DNA from: Alligator mississippiensis
Lineage: Eukaryota; Chordata; Crocodylia; Alligatoridae
Length of the DNA stretch: 64,000 nucleotides
NCBI RefSeq assembly: GCF_030867095.1
Contig: NC_081827.1
Location: 49,144,501 to 49,208,500 of the forward strand
Reading direction: 5' to 3'
The position numbers and the translations under genes were made by a program. The notes below the pieces were generated by a model. It was not told the origin of the DNA, ran no database searches, and was given only the letters and a program-made list of their open reading frames with translations. Positions 52,146 to 62,880 of the stretch are shown here, piece after piece (positions within the stretch are counted from its first letter, which is position 1; each line of letters starts with the position of its first letter).

Positions 52146-52356
52146 GCATGCGTCTACATGTGCGCTGGATTGCACAGTTGTTTCTGCACAGTTTAGTACT
52201 TGCTTGAGCAAGTACTAAATGACTGCGTAGTAACCAATGTTACTGCGCAATCCTGACACTGCACGGGTCATTTCTGACACTACTGTGCTGTAGCAACAAG
52301 CTACTGCACAGTAGCTCATCATTACAACAACATGGTGTCTCATGTAGACCCACCCA
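52146..52356. mobile_element. Palindromic MITE ('GTCTACATG' termini)
   Basis: Left GCATGCGTCTACATGTGCGC, right TGTCTCATGTAGACCCACCC. Inside, 52168-52250 folds on itself, with a perfect 12-bp stem TTTAGTACTTGC / GCAAGTACTAAA around TTGA. It resembles the Chompy-type MITEs described from crocodilians; the name is tentative. Confidence 0.7.
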
Positions 52357-52916
52357 TAGAGGTACAGTTTCACCTCAGCAGCAAGGATGCTGGCAGTGAA
52401 TAAGTGGTCAGGTAAGTAGCATGAGGAAGATTTTGTCTTGTGGAACATTACAGTGAGAGAGGAATATTGAGGTGCTTAGTATGGAAAAAGGGGGGATTGC
52501 ATTATTCTGATGTCTTCCACCTCAGTAATGGGGCTACCAATAACTTGAGTGATAAACTAAGTAGACTAGCTGGCAGAGCTTTAAACTAACACTAAACAGG
52601 AATGAAACCATTCAAATGTGTAAATAAGCCCCAAAGTATCACACAGGAAATCTGAGCGCACATGAATAGGTAAGGAACATGTATTTTATCTATGTATTAA
52701 TACTAGGAACTTAGGTTATAAGAGGAGTTGGAGATGTTCAAATGTGAAAAGAAATATGAAATGGTTTTCATATTTTTACTAAAATGTGGTGAGGTGGATC
52801 ATATGATTGGAATGCTAAAGTTGATGCGTACTCCTTCTGCTACAAGGATGGGAATTGACAGGTTTTATATTAGACTCCCATGTGGTTTATAGAATCATAG
52901 ACAATTCAGAATCACA

Positions 52917-53588
52917 GGGCATATCTACACATGTAAGTAATGCAAAGCAATAAACTATGGAGTTTATTGCCATTTGAACATTCACCCAGGACCACAGCAT
53001 GTTGAACTGGGTTGGAACAGCCCTGTCTGGCAGGGGATCCAAGGGATTAGCCTGCCAGCCCAGGACTGCTGCTCCCCTGTGCTCAGCCTACTGTGGAAGG
53101 GCTGGCTGGGGCACAAAGCTGCTTCAGTGCAGAGCTAGCTGGCAGGCAGCTCCCATGCTGAAGCACCCTCATGCCCCAGCCAGCAAGTGTAGAGTCTTTC
53201 CACTGCTGTGGAGTTTTTTTCTAGTACTATCCTGCTGCAGAGTAAATTAGTTTACTCCAGCCTATATGGGAGCATGCAGTGGCGATGTGTAGGGGATGCA
53301 CAGGGGTGCATGTGCACCCCCTGAGAGCGCTGGTGCACCCCCTGACCAGCCACACTCACCACTTAGATGAAGGGCAGGGGGCAGGCAGGAGTTCCAGTGC
53401 CCACCCTGCAAGTGCCAGCTGGGGAGTGACACTCCCAGAAGAGGCCGCAGTGATTGATCGGCCACCTCGTGATCGGCCCCGACTGTTGCTGTGGGGGCAT
53501 GTACCTCCCCTGACTAAGGTGGCACCAGTTGCCCATGTAAGCATGCTAATTAGTCTGCTGCACAGTAAATGTCTCATATAGACATACC
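52917..53588. mobile_element. MITE of the 'CTACACATG' family with an internal insertion
   Basis: Left GGGCATATCTACACATGTAA, right reverse complement GCAGGTATGTCTATATGAGA. The body has GACCACAGCATGTTGAACTG and TGCCCCAGCCAGC segments shared with the element at 58268-58698. A 263-bp insert (53277-53539), bounded by AGCATG on each side, interrupts it. Confidence 0.7.
53277..53539. mobile_element. Insert within the MITE at 52917-53588
   Basis: Begins CAGTGGCGATGTGTAGGGGA and is absent from the related element at 58268-58698. It is related to the block at 50284-50615. The direct repeat AGCATG on both sides supports insertion, although a full 8-bp duplication is not clear. Confidence 0.6.
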
Positions 53589-54689
53589 TGCAGGCTCTTA
53601 AATGCTTATAGAATGAAATTCTAGCTACTATTACTAAAGATACATGAAAAAAATTACCCAGGGCAAAAATTACCAGAAATCATACAGAAGCAACCAGAAA
53701 ACAGGAAGTCAGTATGCAAAAGATGGGAAAGGGGGAAGTAAATAGCAAAGCATATAACTTACAAATTGTAAAATATATCTGACCGATGATGAAAGTTAAA
53801 GGAATCTCTAAATCAGAATGACCACTAAGGTTAAAGATAAAAACACATTTTAAATATATTTAGGAACCTAAAAATCCCCAAAGTTAGATATAGATCTACT
53901 GCTAGATTCAGATGGTAACATTATAAATACCAGTAGTGATGCAGAAAAAACAGCAAAGTTTAATTGGTATTTTTGTTCTGTTATTTGAAATGAAGTAGGG
54001 GGACATATTGATCTTATATGTTGTGGCTGGAGTAGAAAGTTTACCATCTGTAAAAAAGCAGGATGTGAGGCAGCATCTACTAAAATTAAGTGTTTTCAGA
54101 TGATGTCTGGAGAACTTACACTCAAAAATCTTAAAGTACCAGCTGAGGAGGCCTCTAATTAATGTTGTTTTTTAAACAAACCTTGGACCTTCCAAAGGAT
54201 TAAAGAATTTCTAATCTATTTTCCATATTTAATAAGAGTAAAGGGATGAATTGGGGAATTGCAGATGAGTTAGTTTCTGGGTAAAATAATAGAACAGTCA
54301 ATGTGCGATTCTATTAGCAAGGAATTACAGGCTAAAAATATAATGAATGCAATCAGCACAGTATTATAGGTCTTGTTTAAACACCCTATTGTCTTTTTTG
54401 ATAAGAGCCCAGTCTAGCTGATAAATATAACTATTAGGTATACTATATATGGATTTCTTTTAGTCATTATTACATGACATTTAGATTTTAAAAGTTTAGT
54501 TATATGGACCTAACATAACACTTCTTTGTTGAAAGTAGTTGTTAATAGTGACACATCAGTGAATGCAGCCTTTTTCTAGAATCTTCAGGCGCTGGCTCTT
54601 AGTTCAATACTTGTATCAAGAATAAAGTTAAGTCTGTGGTCATAAAGTTTGCAGATAACACAAACATTTGTAGTGTATTAAAATAATGA

Positions 54690-57083
54690 AGATGATGGGT
54701 TACTGTTACAGAGGAATTGTAGAATGGATAGACCAAAGGAACCTGTATCCAAGAGCTCTACCTGACTCAGGAAGTGCATGGGCCAACCAAAGGTGTGCGC
54801 TCCTAGATTTAGTATCGGCTAAAGGAGATGATCTGGTGAGCAACTTGAACATAGAGGGTAGCCTGGGTGACAGTGACCATAAAACCATGACATTCACTGT
54901 CCGTCACAAGGCAAGTAAATCAGCCAGCAGAGTTGAAATTTTGGATTTAAAAAATGTGAATTTCAACAGGTTCAGGGCAACAGTAGGGGAAGCACTGTGA
55001 AACCAGGGACTGAAGGTGAAAGGAGTGCGTGAAGTGTGGTCGTCCCTCAAGGACACTATCCTCGAAGCACAAAAGTCCATTCCCAAGCAGAGGAAAGGTA
55101 GCAGAAGGGCTGGCAAGCCCTCTTGGCTTGCTAGGGATATCATGGTCCTCTTGAAAAATAGGAAAGAGGCATACAAACAACAGAAGCTTGGGACAGTCTC
55201 CGAGGAGGACTATACAACAATGGCCTGCACTTGCAGGGAGCATTTTAGAAAAGCTAAGGTGGCGACTGAATTGAAACTAACAACTGAAATCAAGGACAAT
55301 AAGAAGTCCCTCTTTAGGTATGTAGGGAACAGGAGGAAAACAAATGGGTGCGTGTTAACCACTACTTAACAACTCAGGACAGCTGGCTACTGATATTCAG
55401 GAGAAAACTCAACTCCTGAATGACTACTTTGCTTCGGTATTTCACTGGACAAAAGGGAAAATCATACTAGATAAGGTTCAGAATGGGCATGGTGGGAATG
55501 ACCAACTTTTTACTGTTGATTTTGAGCTGTTCCATGATCAGTAAGAAAAGTTAGACATTAATAAGTCAGAAGGACCGGATGAACGTCACCCAGGAGTGCT
55601 GAAGGAGCTGGCCAAAGTTATCACAGGACCTCTGGAAAACTCTTCCAAAACTCATGGTGCTTGGGGGAGGTTCCTGAAGACTGGAAGTGGGCCAGTGTTG
55701 TGCCTATCTTCAAGCAAGGGAGGAGAGAGGACCTGGACCACTATAGGCCAGTTAGCCTAACTTCTATCCCAGGGAAAATCCTGGAAAAATTCATCAAGGA
55801 GTCTATGTGCAATATGCTTGCAGAAGGTAGGATTCTGAATGACAGCCAGCATGGCTTCATTGCAGGCAGGTCTTGTCTTACCATTCTCATCTCCTTCTAT
55901 GACCAGGTAACTCACCACCTGGATAAGAGAGAGGAGGTTGACATTGTATACCTAGACTTCTAAAAGGCCTTTGATCTGATATCCCATGATGTTCTTATGG
56001 GAAAATTGGAGGGTTGCAGGCTTAACTGCAAGACGGTCAGGTGGGTAGGAAGCTGGCTTTGGGGCAGGACCCAGAGAATTCTACTGAACAGATCTGTGTC
56101 GTCCTGGTGAAAAGTGGCCAGTGGTGTCCATCAGTGGGCAGTGCTTGTTCCAGTGCTTTTAAATAACTTTATCAATGATTTGGATGTGAGGGTGAAGAGC
56201 TTACTGGCCAAGTTCTCGGATGACACCAAGTTATGGGGGAGTGTGATCACGCTTGAAGATAGGCTGCAAATACAGGCAGATCTAGACAGGCTGGCAAGTT
56301 GGGCGGATCAGAACCAAATGAAATGCAACATTGAGAAGTGTAAAGTGCTCCATCTGGGGATGAACAATCCCTAACATACTTACAGGCTCAGTGGCTCCAA
56401 ATTGACTAGCACCACAACTGAAAGGAACCTAGGGGTAATAATAGATCATAGTATGAACATGAGACATCAGTGCCATGCTGTAGCCAGCAGGGCAAACAAT
56501 ACTTTGGTCAACCAATGCATCTCAAGCAAAACCAAGTAAGTGATTCTGCTGCTTTACTGAGCATTGGTGAGCCTGCAGCTGGAATACTGCATCCAGTTCT
56601 GGGTGCTGCACTTCAACAAGGATGTGGAAAAGCTTGAGAGAGCCCAGAAAAGAGCCACTCATATGGTCAGAGACTTGCAAGGCAGACCATATGAGGAAAG
56701 GCTAAGGGACTTGGTAACAGCTAAAAAAGAGAAGGCTGAGAGGGGACTTGGTAACAGCTTACCACTATATGAAGGGAATACTTCCAGGGCTCGGCAAACA
56801 ACTGTTCACCAGGGCACCCTTGGGGAAAACCAGGAGTAATGGCTACAAACTCCCTGAAGATGGTTTCAGGCTTAACACTAGGAAAAACTTCTTCAAAGTT
56901 AGAGTGCCCAGAATGTGAAATAAGCTCCCTCCAGAGGTGGTGCAATCACTTACCCTGGAAATCTTCAAGAGGAGACTGGATAGTCACCTTGCTGGGGTCA
57001 CTTGACCCAGTTGTCTTTCCTGCCTAGTGCAGGGGGGCTGGACCCGATGATCTTGTGAGATCCCTTCCAATCTATGAATCTGA
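54690..57083 (+). mobile_element. CR1 LINE, 5'-truncated, 2.4 kb, inactive
   Basis: It starts within the endonuclease C-terminal region (GSLGDSDHKTMTFTVRHKAS, with the conserved SDH) and continues through the linker (55016-55369). Reverse-transcriptase blocks follow, such as HYRPVSLTSIPGKILEKFIK, SQHGFIAGRSCLT and a degraded catalytic segment KFSDDTKLWG, then the 3' tail to 'TCCCTTCCAATCTATGAATC'. Many frameshifts and stops are present, including a stop after VYLDF. It is the longest CR1 in the window. Confidence 0.93.
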
Positions 57084-57239
57084 ATCATCTAGTGAAATGG
57101 TCACAGTACAAAAAATGTATTTTAATGCAGCCAAATGCAAAGTAATGCCTCTGGGAACAAATAGTACGATCTCCTTACTGGATGGGTAACTGCTTTGGAA
57201 AGTAGCATCTCAGAAAAAGGTTAATAGACCATCATAGAC

Positions 57240-57610
57240 CAGCAGTTCTCAGCTGGGTGCTACAGCACTCTGGGTTGGTGCAGGACCCTTTCAAGAGTGC
57301 CATTACCACTGCTGCTGAAACTAAGTGAAACTGCCCCACACACCTTGTGCAGTGCCTGACTAGGAAATGGCTACAGCAGAAGCAGGCATTCCTGCCTGCA
57401 CTGCAAGCACCTCTTGTGTTGCAGCCCTTCCCAGTCTGACCCCACGTGTTCCTCCTGGAAACAGGTGAGTGCGACAGCAGTGGCAGGTGGCAGCAGTGCA
57501 GCAGCCTGCTGAAACATAGGAAACACAGGCTGCCATAGTGCCACCAGGCAAAAGTCTACCACCACTTCTCTTTACGGGAAGGGCATGCAGGAAGAGTGGC
57601 AGCAGAAGTG
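57240..57610. mobile_element. hAT-type fragment related to 29125-29429
   Basis: AGCAGTTCTCAGCTGGGTGC, then a 'CTACAGCACTCTGGGTTGGTGC' like segment and CCTTTCAAGAGTGCCA, matches the left part of the MITE at 29125 in the same order. The right part is different GC-rich sequence. Confidence 0.55.
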
Positions 57611-57754
57611 AGTGCTCCAGCCTGCATTAGGCTTATCTGATATACCCAATGCAGGCAAGAGTACCCACTCCTGCCACAGTCACTTCCCAGTCAGATTCCA
57701 CCCCAGGTCAAACCTACAAGATAAAAACCGTGGGGTACTGGGGCCAGGTCCTAT

Positions 57755-58260
57755 TTCATAGTTTCATAGTTGTTAGAGTCGGAAGGGACCTATTAGATCA
57801 TCGAGTACGACCCCCTACCCTCGACAGGAAAGAGTGCTGGGGTCAGATGACCCCAGCCAGGTGTCTGTCCAATCTCCTTTTAAATACCTCCAAGGAAGGG
57901 GACAGCACCACCTCACTTGGAAGCGTATTCTGTATTTTGGCAACCCTCACTGTAAAGAATTTTTTCCTGATGTCCAATCTAAATTTGCTCTCTTCCAGTT
58001 TGTGGCCATTATTTCTAGTTATCCCAACGGGTGCCCTGGTAAACATTGTATCCCCCATTTCTTGCTGGCCCCCCCAATGAGTTTGTAGGTGGCCATAAGA
58101 TCACCTCTCAGCCTTCTCTTGTGGAGGCTGAAGAGGTTCAGGTTTCCCAATCGGTCCACATAGGATTTTTTTTGTAGGCCTTTAACCAGGCGAGTGGCCC
58201 TCCTTTGAACCCTCTCCAGGCCATCCACATCCCTCCTGAAGTGTGGTGCCCAAAACTGGA
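57755..58260 (-). mobile_element. CR1 LINE 3' end
   Basis: Begins TTCATAGTTTCATAGTTGTT and then 'GGAAGGGACCTATTAGATC'. It contains the antisense of 'CTCAGCCTTCTCTTGTGGAG' and ends with CCTGAAGTGTGGTGCCCAAA. On the minus strand it retains the frame HIHRIVQFWAPHFRRDVDGL then ERVQRRATRLVKGL, a family-typical stretch. Confidence 0.92.
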
Positions 58261-58267
58261 CTATTCT

Positions 58268-58698
58268 ATGGATGTGTCTATACACACAATTAATGGTAAA
58301 CAATAAACTCACAAGCTTATTGCTTGAGAGTTTATTTCCCCTGGGCATACTGTTTGAATATGAACCCAGGACCGCAGCATGTTGAGTAGGGTTGGAGCAG
58401 CTCTGACTGGCAGGTGGTCCAGGGAGTTAGCCTGCTAGCCTGGGGCTGCTCCCCCCAGCTTAGCATGCTGCAGAGGGGTTGGCTGGGGCATGAGGTTGCT
58501 CCAGTGCAGCACTAGCCATGCAGCCCCTGCACTGAAGCATCTTAGTGCCCCAGCCAGCTGTGGCAGCATCTACACGTGCACTGCTACGAAGTAAATTAGA
58601 TTACCCCAGCCTAATAGGGTCAGACATGTAGATGCACAATGTTTACTGTGGAGCTAATTAGCTTACTCTGAAGTAAATGTCCTGTGTAGATGCGCCCA
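58268..58698. mobile_element. MITE of the 'GTCTATACAC' family, uninterrupted copy
   Basis: Left GATGTGTCTATACACACAAT, right reverse complement GGGCGCATCTACACAGGACA. It shares GACCGCAGCATGTTGAGTAG and TGCCCCAGCCAGC with the element at 52917-53588, and shows internal TIR-like repeats (GCATCTACACGTGC, ACATGTAGATGC) near 58568-58640. Confidence 0.75.
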
Positions 58699-58704
58699 CT
58701 GAGT

Positions 58705-59235
58705 AAGAGATTCACAAATTTCAGGGTCACAAAGGACCACTGCAACCATCCACAGCCTAGCCCACCTCCTTCTCTCTCCCTTACACAGACAGACCACAGA
58801 ATTTCTCCTAAAAACTGGATTCAAGCGTGTTTTAAAGAAAATCATTTAATCTTATCTTAAAGAATCAAAGAGATTGTTAGCTGTATTAGTCTGAAGTCAG
58901 GCAGAAGCCAGGGTAGAGTTACCTGATGAAGCTCTTATGAAGTGAGCTCAGACTCACAAAAGCTTATGCACCATGGCTCTGATTTTCTTAGCCTTTAAGC
59001 TATCTATCCCAACTTTCTCTTCTCCATCCCCTTCCCAGCTTTTCCTGGTAAGTTGTTCCAGTGTTTAATTATCCTCCTTGCTAGGAAATTATTATTATTT
59101 CAGGGTTGAATTGTTTTCAACTTCTAGCCATTGGATCTTGTTATATCTCCATGATCAATATTGAAAAGTTCTCTTTCTGAAAGTATCTTTCAGATATCTT
59201 TCTTATGTATAGGTATCATTACACCTCTACACAGT
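58705..59235 (-). mobile_element. Old CR1-type LINE split by a SINE-like repeat
   Basis: 58705-58860 and 58995-59235 carry antisense CR1-like segments (for instance 'GTTGTTCCAGTGTTTAATTA', 'CCATTGGATCTTGTTATATC'). They are interrupted by the repeat at 58866-58992. Confidence 0.6.
58866..58992 (+). repeat. SINE-like dispersed repeat
   Basis: GTTAGCTGTATTAGTCTGAA, then 'GGCAGAAGCCAGGGTAGAG', 'CTGATGAAGCTCTTATGAAG' and CACAAAAGCTTATGCACC. It is the same type as 40196-40310 and is nested in an old CR1. Confidence 0.6.
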
Positions 59236-59239
59236 GATC

Positions 59240-61020
59240 AAGGTATGTCTGCCCTGTATGCTTCACAGACATACTCAAAATAGCTTTAAACTAGTTAGCA
59301 TATGGTAGCAATACAGCCAAGGCAGCATGGAGGTCTGTGTGGGATAATATACCCTGCATCTGAAGTGAATTTTGCAGTCCATGCTGACTTCTCCATCAGG
59401 TCACTTAACAGGATCTGTGCTACCTAGTTTCAAGCTTGCACCAACAGGTAGCAACTCCAGATCTGGCCTCTAAAGAATCTATCTAATTTTACTCATTTAA
59501 TTTCCTGAAAATACTCAATGTATTGAAACAATTCATGCCAGGACATGAGTTAAAGTACACATTGTGAAAGAAATACATTAATTATAAATGTACCAATTAA
59601 AATACAATTCCCAACGCACAATCATGAGCTCACAAAGCACATAATAACTGCCCGCCTGTCACTAAGCTTTCTTGTATTACTTCCATCATTTTTCTTCAGT
59701 TTCTTTCTAGTCCTTTTGTCAGTCAAGGCAGGCAGGGTGAGGTGGGAGTGCAAGGAGCTTTATCTCTGCCTTTCCTTGCATAGGCCCTCATAAAATCTAG
59801 GCACAAATCCTGTCCCTTCATTAAAGGAATCATAAACAGCACTTCATACTCTATTTTCCTTTCTCTTCCCTTTCCCCTTCCCCTTTCTTTTCCTCCCCCT
59901 GCCTCTCTCCCAGGCCAGCAAGGAAGGCTGGGTGTTAGGAATGGATACTTAATCCACCTCCCAGCACTGGCCCACAGAATAACATGAGTGACACTGGAAG
60001 ACTAATACATTACTTTTCTGACCCAAGGGCGGGCCAAATGTGTTGTCTTATTGCTTGTTTCATTAGGAGGAGAAACAGATGATGAAGTCAGGTATCTTTG
60101 ATGTTAATTTTGAAGACTGTACAAAGTATTTTTTTTCCTGAACACAAGAGGAATCAAAGAAGTCCAATCAAAGGAGATAGTTCCTTTGCTCACAGTTCCA
60201 GTGCTCAGTCTAAGATCTCTCTTTCTTGGCTTTCCTAAGGACTAATTGTTCTTGCTACATCTGGAGCCTTTGGCTCTGTTTCTAGCCCGTGGTTTTTCTG
60301 GTTTCTCTCCTTCACACAGACCAATACACCGCCCTACCTCTGAGCGCACACAGTTCAAACACCAGAATGACCTTTGTTTTAGATGGTGACACCTGCTTGT
60401 GGTTTGGAAGTGCCAATTGTTTCTAATGTTTCTCTCACATGAAAGGAGGTTATTATATTCACCAGTTTCAGCAATATTTAACCCACTTATAACAACAAAG
60501 CCTATAGCAGTGGATAAGATTTTCCAAGAATTCAGAAAATAATTCGTTCTTCCTGAGATGGAATTTTAACTCGAGCTTTGCTTGAAATTGACTGGCTTCA
60601 TACTGCTCCTTACCAGAGGCTATTCCTAGATGACATACATGATGTCCAGGTGTTTTGAAATGCTGTGCACCTTCAGGTTCCATTGACTCTGAAGATCAAG
60701 TCACTATCTTTAAATTATTGGCTGTATGGGCCAGAAGCTTTTTTTGTATCCTGTGTGCTTTTTCATCTATAAATTCCAGTTACTGGGAATAGTGTTAAAG
60801 GATTAGTTTGCTTTGAACTTTTTCTATTACTCTTGTTTCCATTTGCCAATGTATTTTTCTCACCCGGATTTTGACTTTTTACCCTTTGCCTTTGCTCTAG
60901 CAATTAGCATGAGGCCATTATTCTGTGACTTTCTATGCTGTTCACATTATTTCTTTTTTTCCATGCATAAAGGCCAACAGACAAACACACAGTTTAGAGT
61001 TCTGCCATTAGTACACTGTT
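59240..61020. other. Intergenic, no gene recognised
   Basis: 59240-59470 has MITE-like 'ATGTCTGCCCTGTATGC' sequence without a matching end. The rest includes a CCTTTCCCCTTCC-rich pyrimidine tract (59850-59910) and AT-rich sequence. No conserved coding segment is visible. Confidence 0.45.
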
Positions 61021-61028
61021 GTAAAGCA

Positions 61029-61302
61029 TCTCACAGGGCATTTATACATGTGCTCTGGGAGGCGGACTCCAAGAGCCACTTTAATTAAAGCATCCAGAGC
61101 ATTACCTGTATCGATGTCCCTGCACTGAAAAATGGCGGAAGGGACGCTTTAAATAAAGCTTACCAAACTAGCTTTAGTTAAAGTTTTCCAGCCACCATTT
61201 TTCAGTGCAGGGATGCTGAAACACATGACGCTGGAGTGTGGTAATTGCCACGCTCAAGCGTTACAGCATGTCAGAGCAGCATCGATGTTTGTGTACAGGC
61301 AT
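61029..61302. mobile_element. Palindromic MITE
   Basis: Left GGGCATTTATACATGTGCTC and right reverse complement GGATGCCTGTACACAAACAT act as termini. A strong internal inverted pair, TCCCTGCACTGAAAAATGG (from 61117) and CCATTTTTCAGTGCAGGGA (to 61213), gives a hairpin. Confidence 0.7.
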
Positions 61303-61649
61303 CCTCAGTCCAGAACTCTCGGGTGAAGGATTACTCATTTCTTTCAGGAAGAATTATAGTACTATCATATGTCATTTATCAGGCAAGGAGAAATTGGCAG
61401 TTATTTACTATATATTTTATTTCAGTGCTAATCCACTCAGGATGAAGAATGAAGCTAATCCATTCAGAATGCAACAGGCTTTTGCCTTTTTTTCAGTGAC
61501 ATACTTTTTAATTAAACTCTATCACGGCCATATGCTGTAAGTGACCTATACAGATAATAGGAAGTTGAAGGTCACTTACCATTTTCATTTGACAGCCATA
61601 TGCTACATGGCTGTCCACAGTGATAGTTTAAGCATATCAAGAAGGAAGC

Positions 61650-62035
61650 TAATTAACATGAAAGGATTCAGAGAAGAGCTGTGAGAATGGTTACAACATT
61701 GCTTATAGTGAAAGGCTCCAATAACTCAATCTGTTTAGTTTATCAAAAAGAAAGTGAAAGGGCATGTAAGTATCTAAATGGAAACAGGAATTTGATAAGA
61801 GACTATTATTCAGTTTAACAGACAAAGAATAGCAATATTGAATGGCTGGCAATTGAAATTGGACAAATTTAGACTAGAAATAAGGCACACATTTAACAGC
61901 AAGGGCAAGCACTCACTGGAGAAATTTATTAAGGATTTTTTAAGAAATGTATCTATTAATTCTGATAGGAAAGCTTACCTCCTCTTGGATTGGATGCTTT
62001 TCTAAAAAATATGCTTAGGGAACTCCCACAGGCTG
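61650..62035 (+). mobile_element. Old CR1 LINE fragment
   Basis: 'AAAGGATTCAGAGAAGAGCT', 'TTTAGACTAGAAATAAGGCA' and similar segments match the CR1 3' body with many substitutions. It is cut at the right by the hAT fragment at 62046. Confidence 0.6.
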
Positions 62036-62045
62036 TGTTAAAGAG

Positions 62046-62314
62046 CAGGGGTGGACATTCTGTGGCATGGATGCCACAAGTAGCATGAATAGCCTCTGTG
62101 TATAACATGCAGCAGATCTGGGAGGGAACAGGTAGCATGGCAGCAGATAGGGCAGGAAGCAGAAGGCAAAGCAATAAATAGGGCAGGGAGCACAGGGAAG
62201 GGAACAGAAAGCAGAGCAACAGACTGGGTGGTGCAAAGGGATCAGAGTGACATGACTTTGGGAGGATGCATGGCTAATTTGTGGCATGCCTGCCAATGGG
62301 TTTGGCCTCCACTG
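62046..62314. mobile_element. hAT-type MITE
   Basis: 269 bp. Left CAGGGGTGGACATTCTGTGG, right GGTTTGGCCTCCACTG. It has no clear 8-bp duplication. The body is rich in GCAGGAAGCAGAAGGCA-like tandem motifs (62115-62215). Confidence 0.6.
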
Positions 62315-62339
62315 TTTCTTCCTTATGACAATTTAAACC

Positions 62340-62880
62340 ACGGGTGCTCAACCTCTAGCCTGTGGGCCAAATAGAGCCCATGGAGCCATAGGTATCTGGC
62401 TCATGGGCTCCCCACGGATCAGAAACTTTGGCGGCAGGGGAGTAGTGGTAATAAATATGGCCACCCTCCCCACACCCAAATTCCCAAACCCTGAACGCTG
62501 TGCAGCAGGTTGGGATCAGGTCATGCCTCCTCCCCTCACCCAACAGCTGGATGAGGCTGGGCCATGCCCCTCCCCTGGGCTGGATGGGGCTGAGCCATTC
62601 CCCTTTCCCCCTGTGGGGCTGGGTTGGGGCCAGCTCATGCCTCTTCTCCCATGAAACAGGGTTGGGACTAGGTCATGCCCCCTCTATCCTGTGGGGCTGG
62701 GTTGGGGCTGTGCCACCCCCCCCTCCCCGGTTAGAGCTGGGATGGAGCCCCTGTCCCCCTCTGCACAACTGGATGGGGCCATGCCACGACTGCCCTGTGC
62801 TGGATTGGGACCATCAACTGGATCTAGCTTGTGGACAGCCTGGGTATTACCCATCCAGCCCACAGAGGAGGGTGTTACAG
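62340..62880. mobile_element. hAT-like fragment with GC-rich tandem motif
   Basis: Left ACGGGTGCTCAACCTCTAGC resembles a hAT end. The body has diverged repeats of TGGGGCTGGGTTGGGGC alternating with CATGCC(T/C)C-rich segments (62500-62770). No right terminus is identified. Confidence 0.5.

Noticed and set aside
57083..57755. Second twin-primed CR1 formed by the plus copy at 54690-57083 and the minus copy at 57755-58260
   Set aside because: The plus copy already has its own 3' end, about 670 bp of unrelated sequence lies between them, and both cover the 3' region, so they are independent insertions.
60468..60683. Candidate terminal exon of a neighbouring gene such as MET
   Set aside because: The 71-residue frame has no similarity to the kinase C-terminal region that I recognise and no splice acceptor context.
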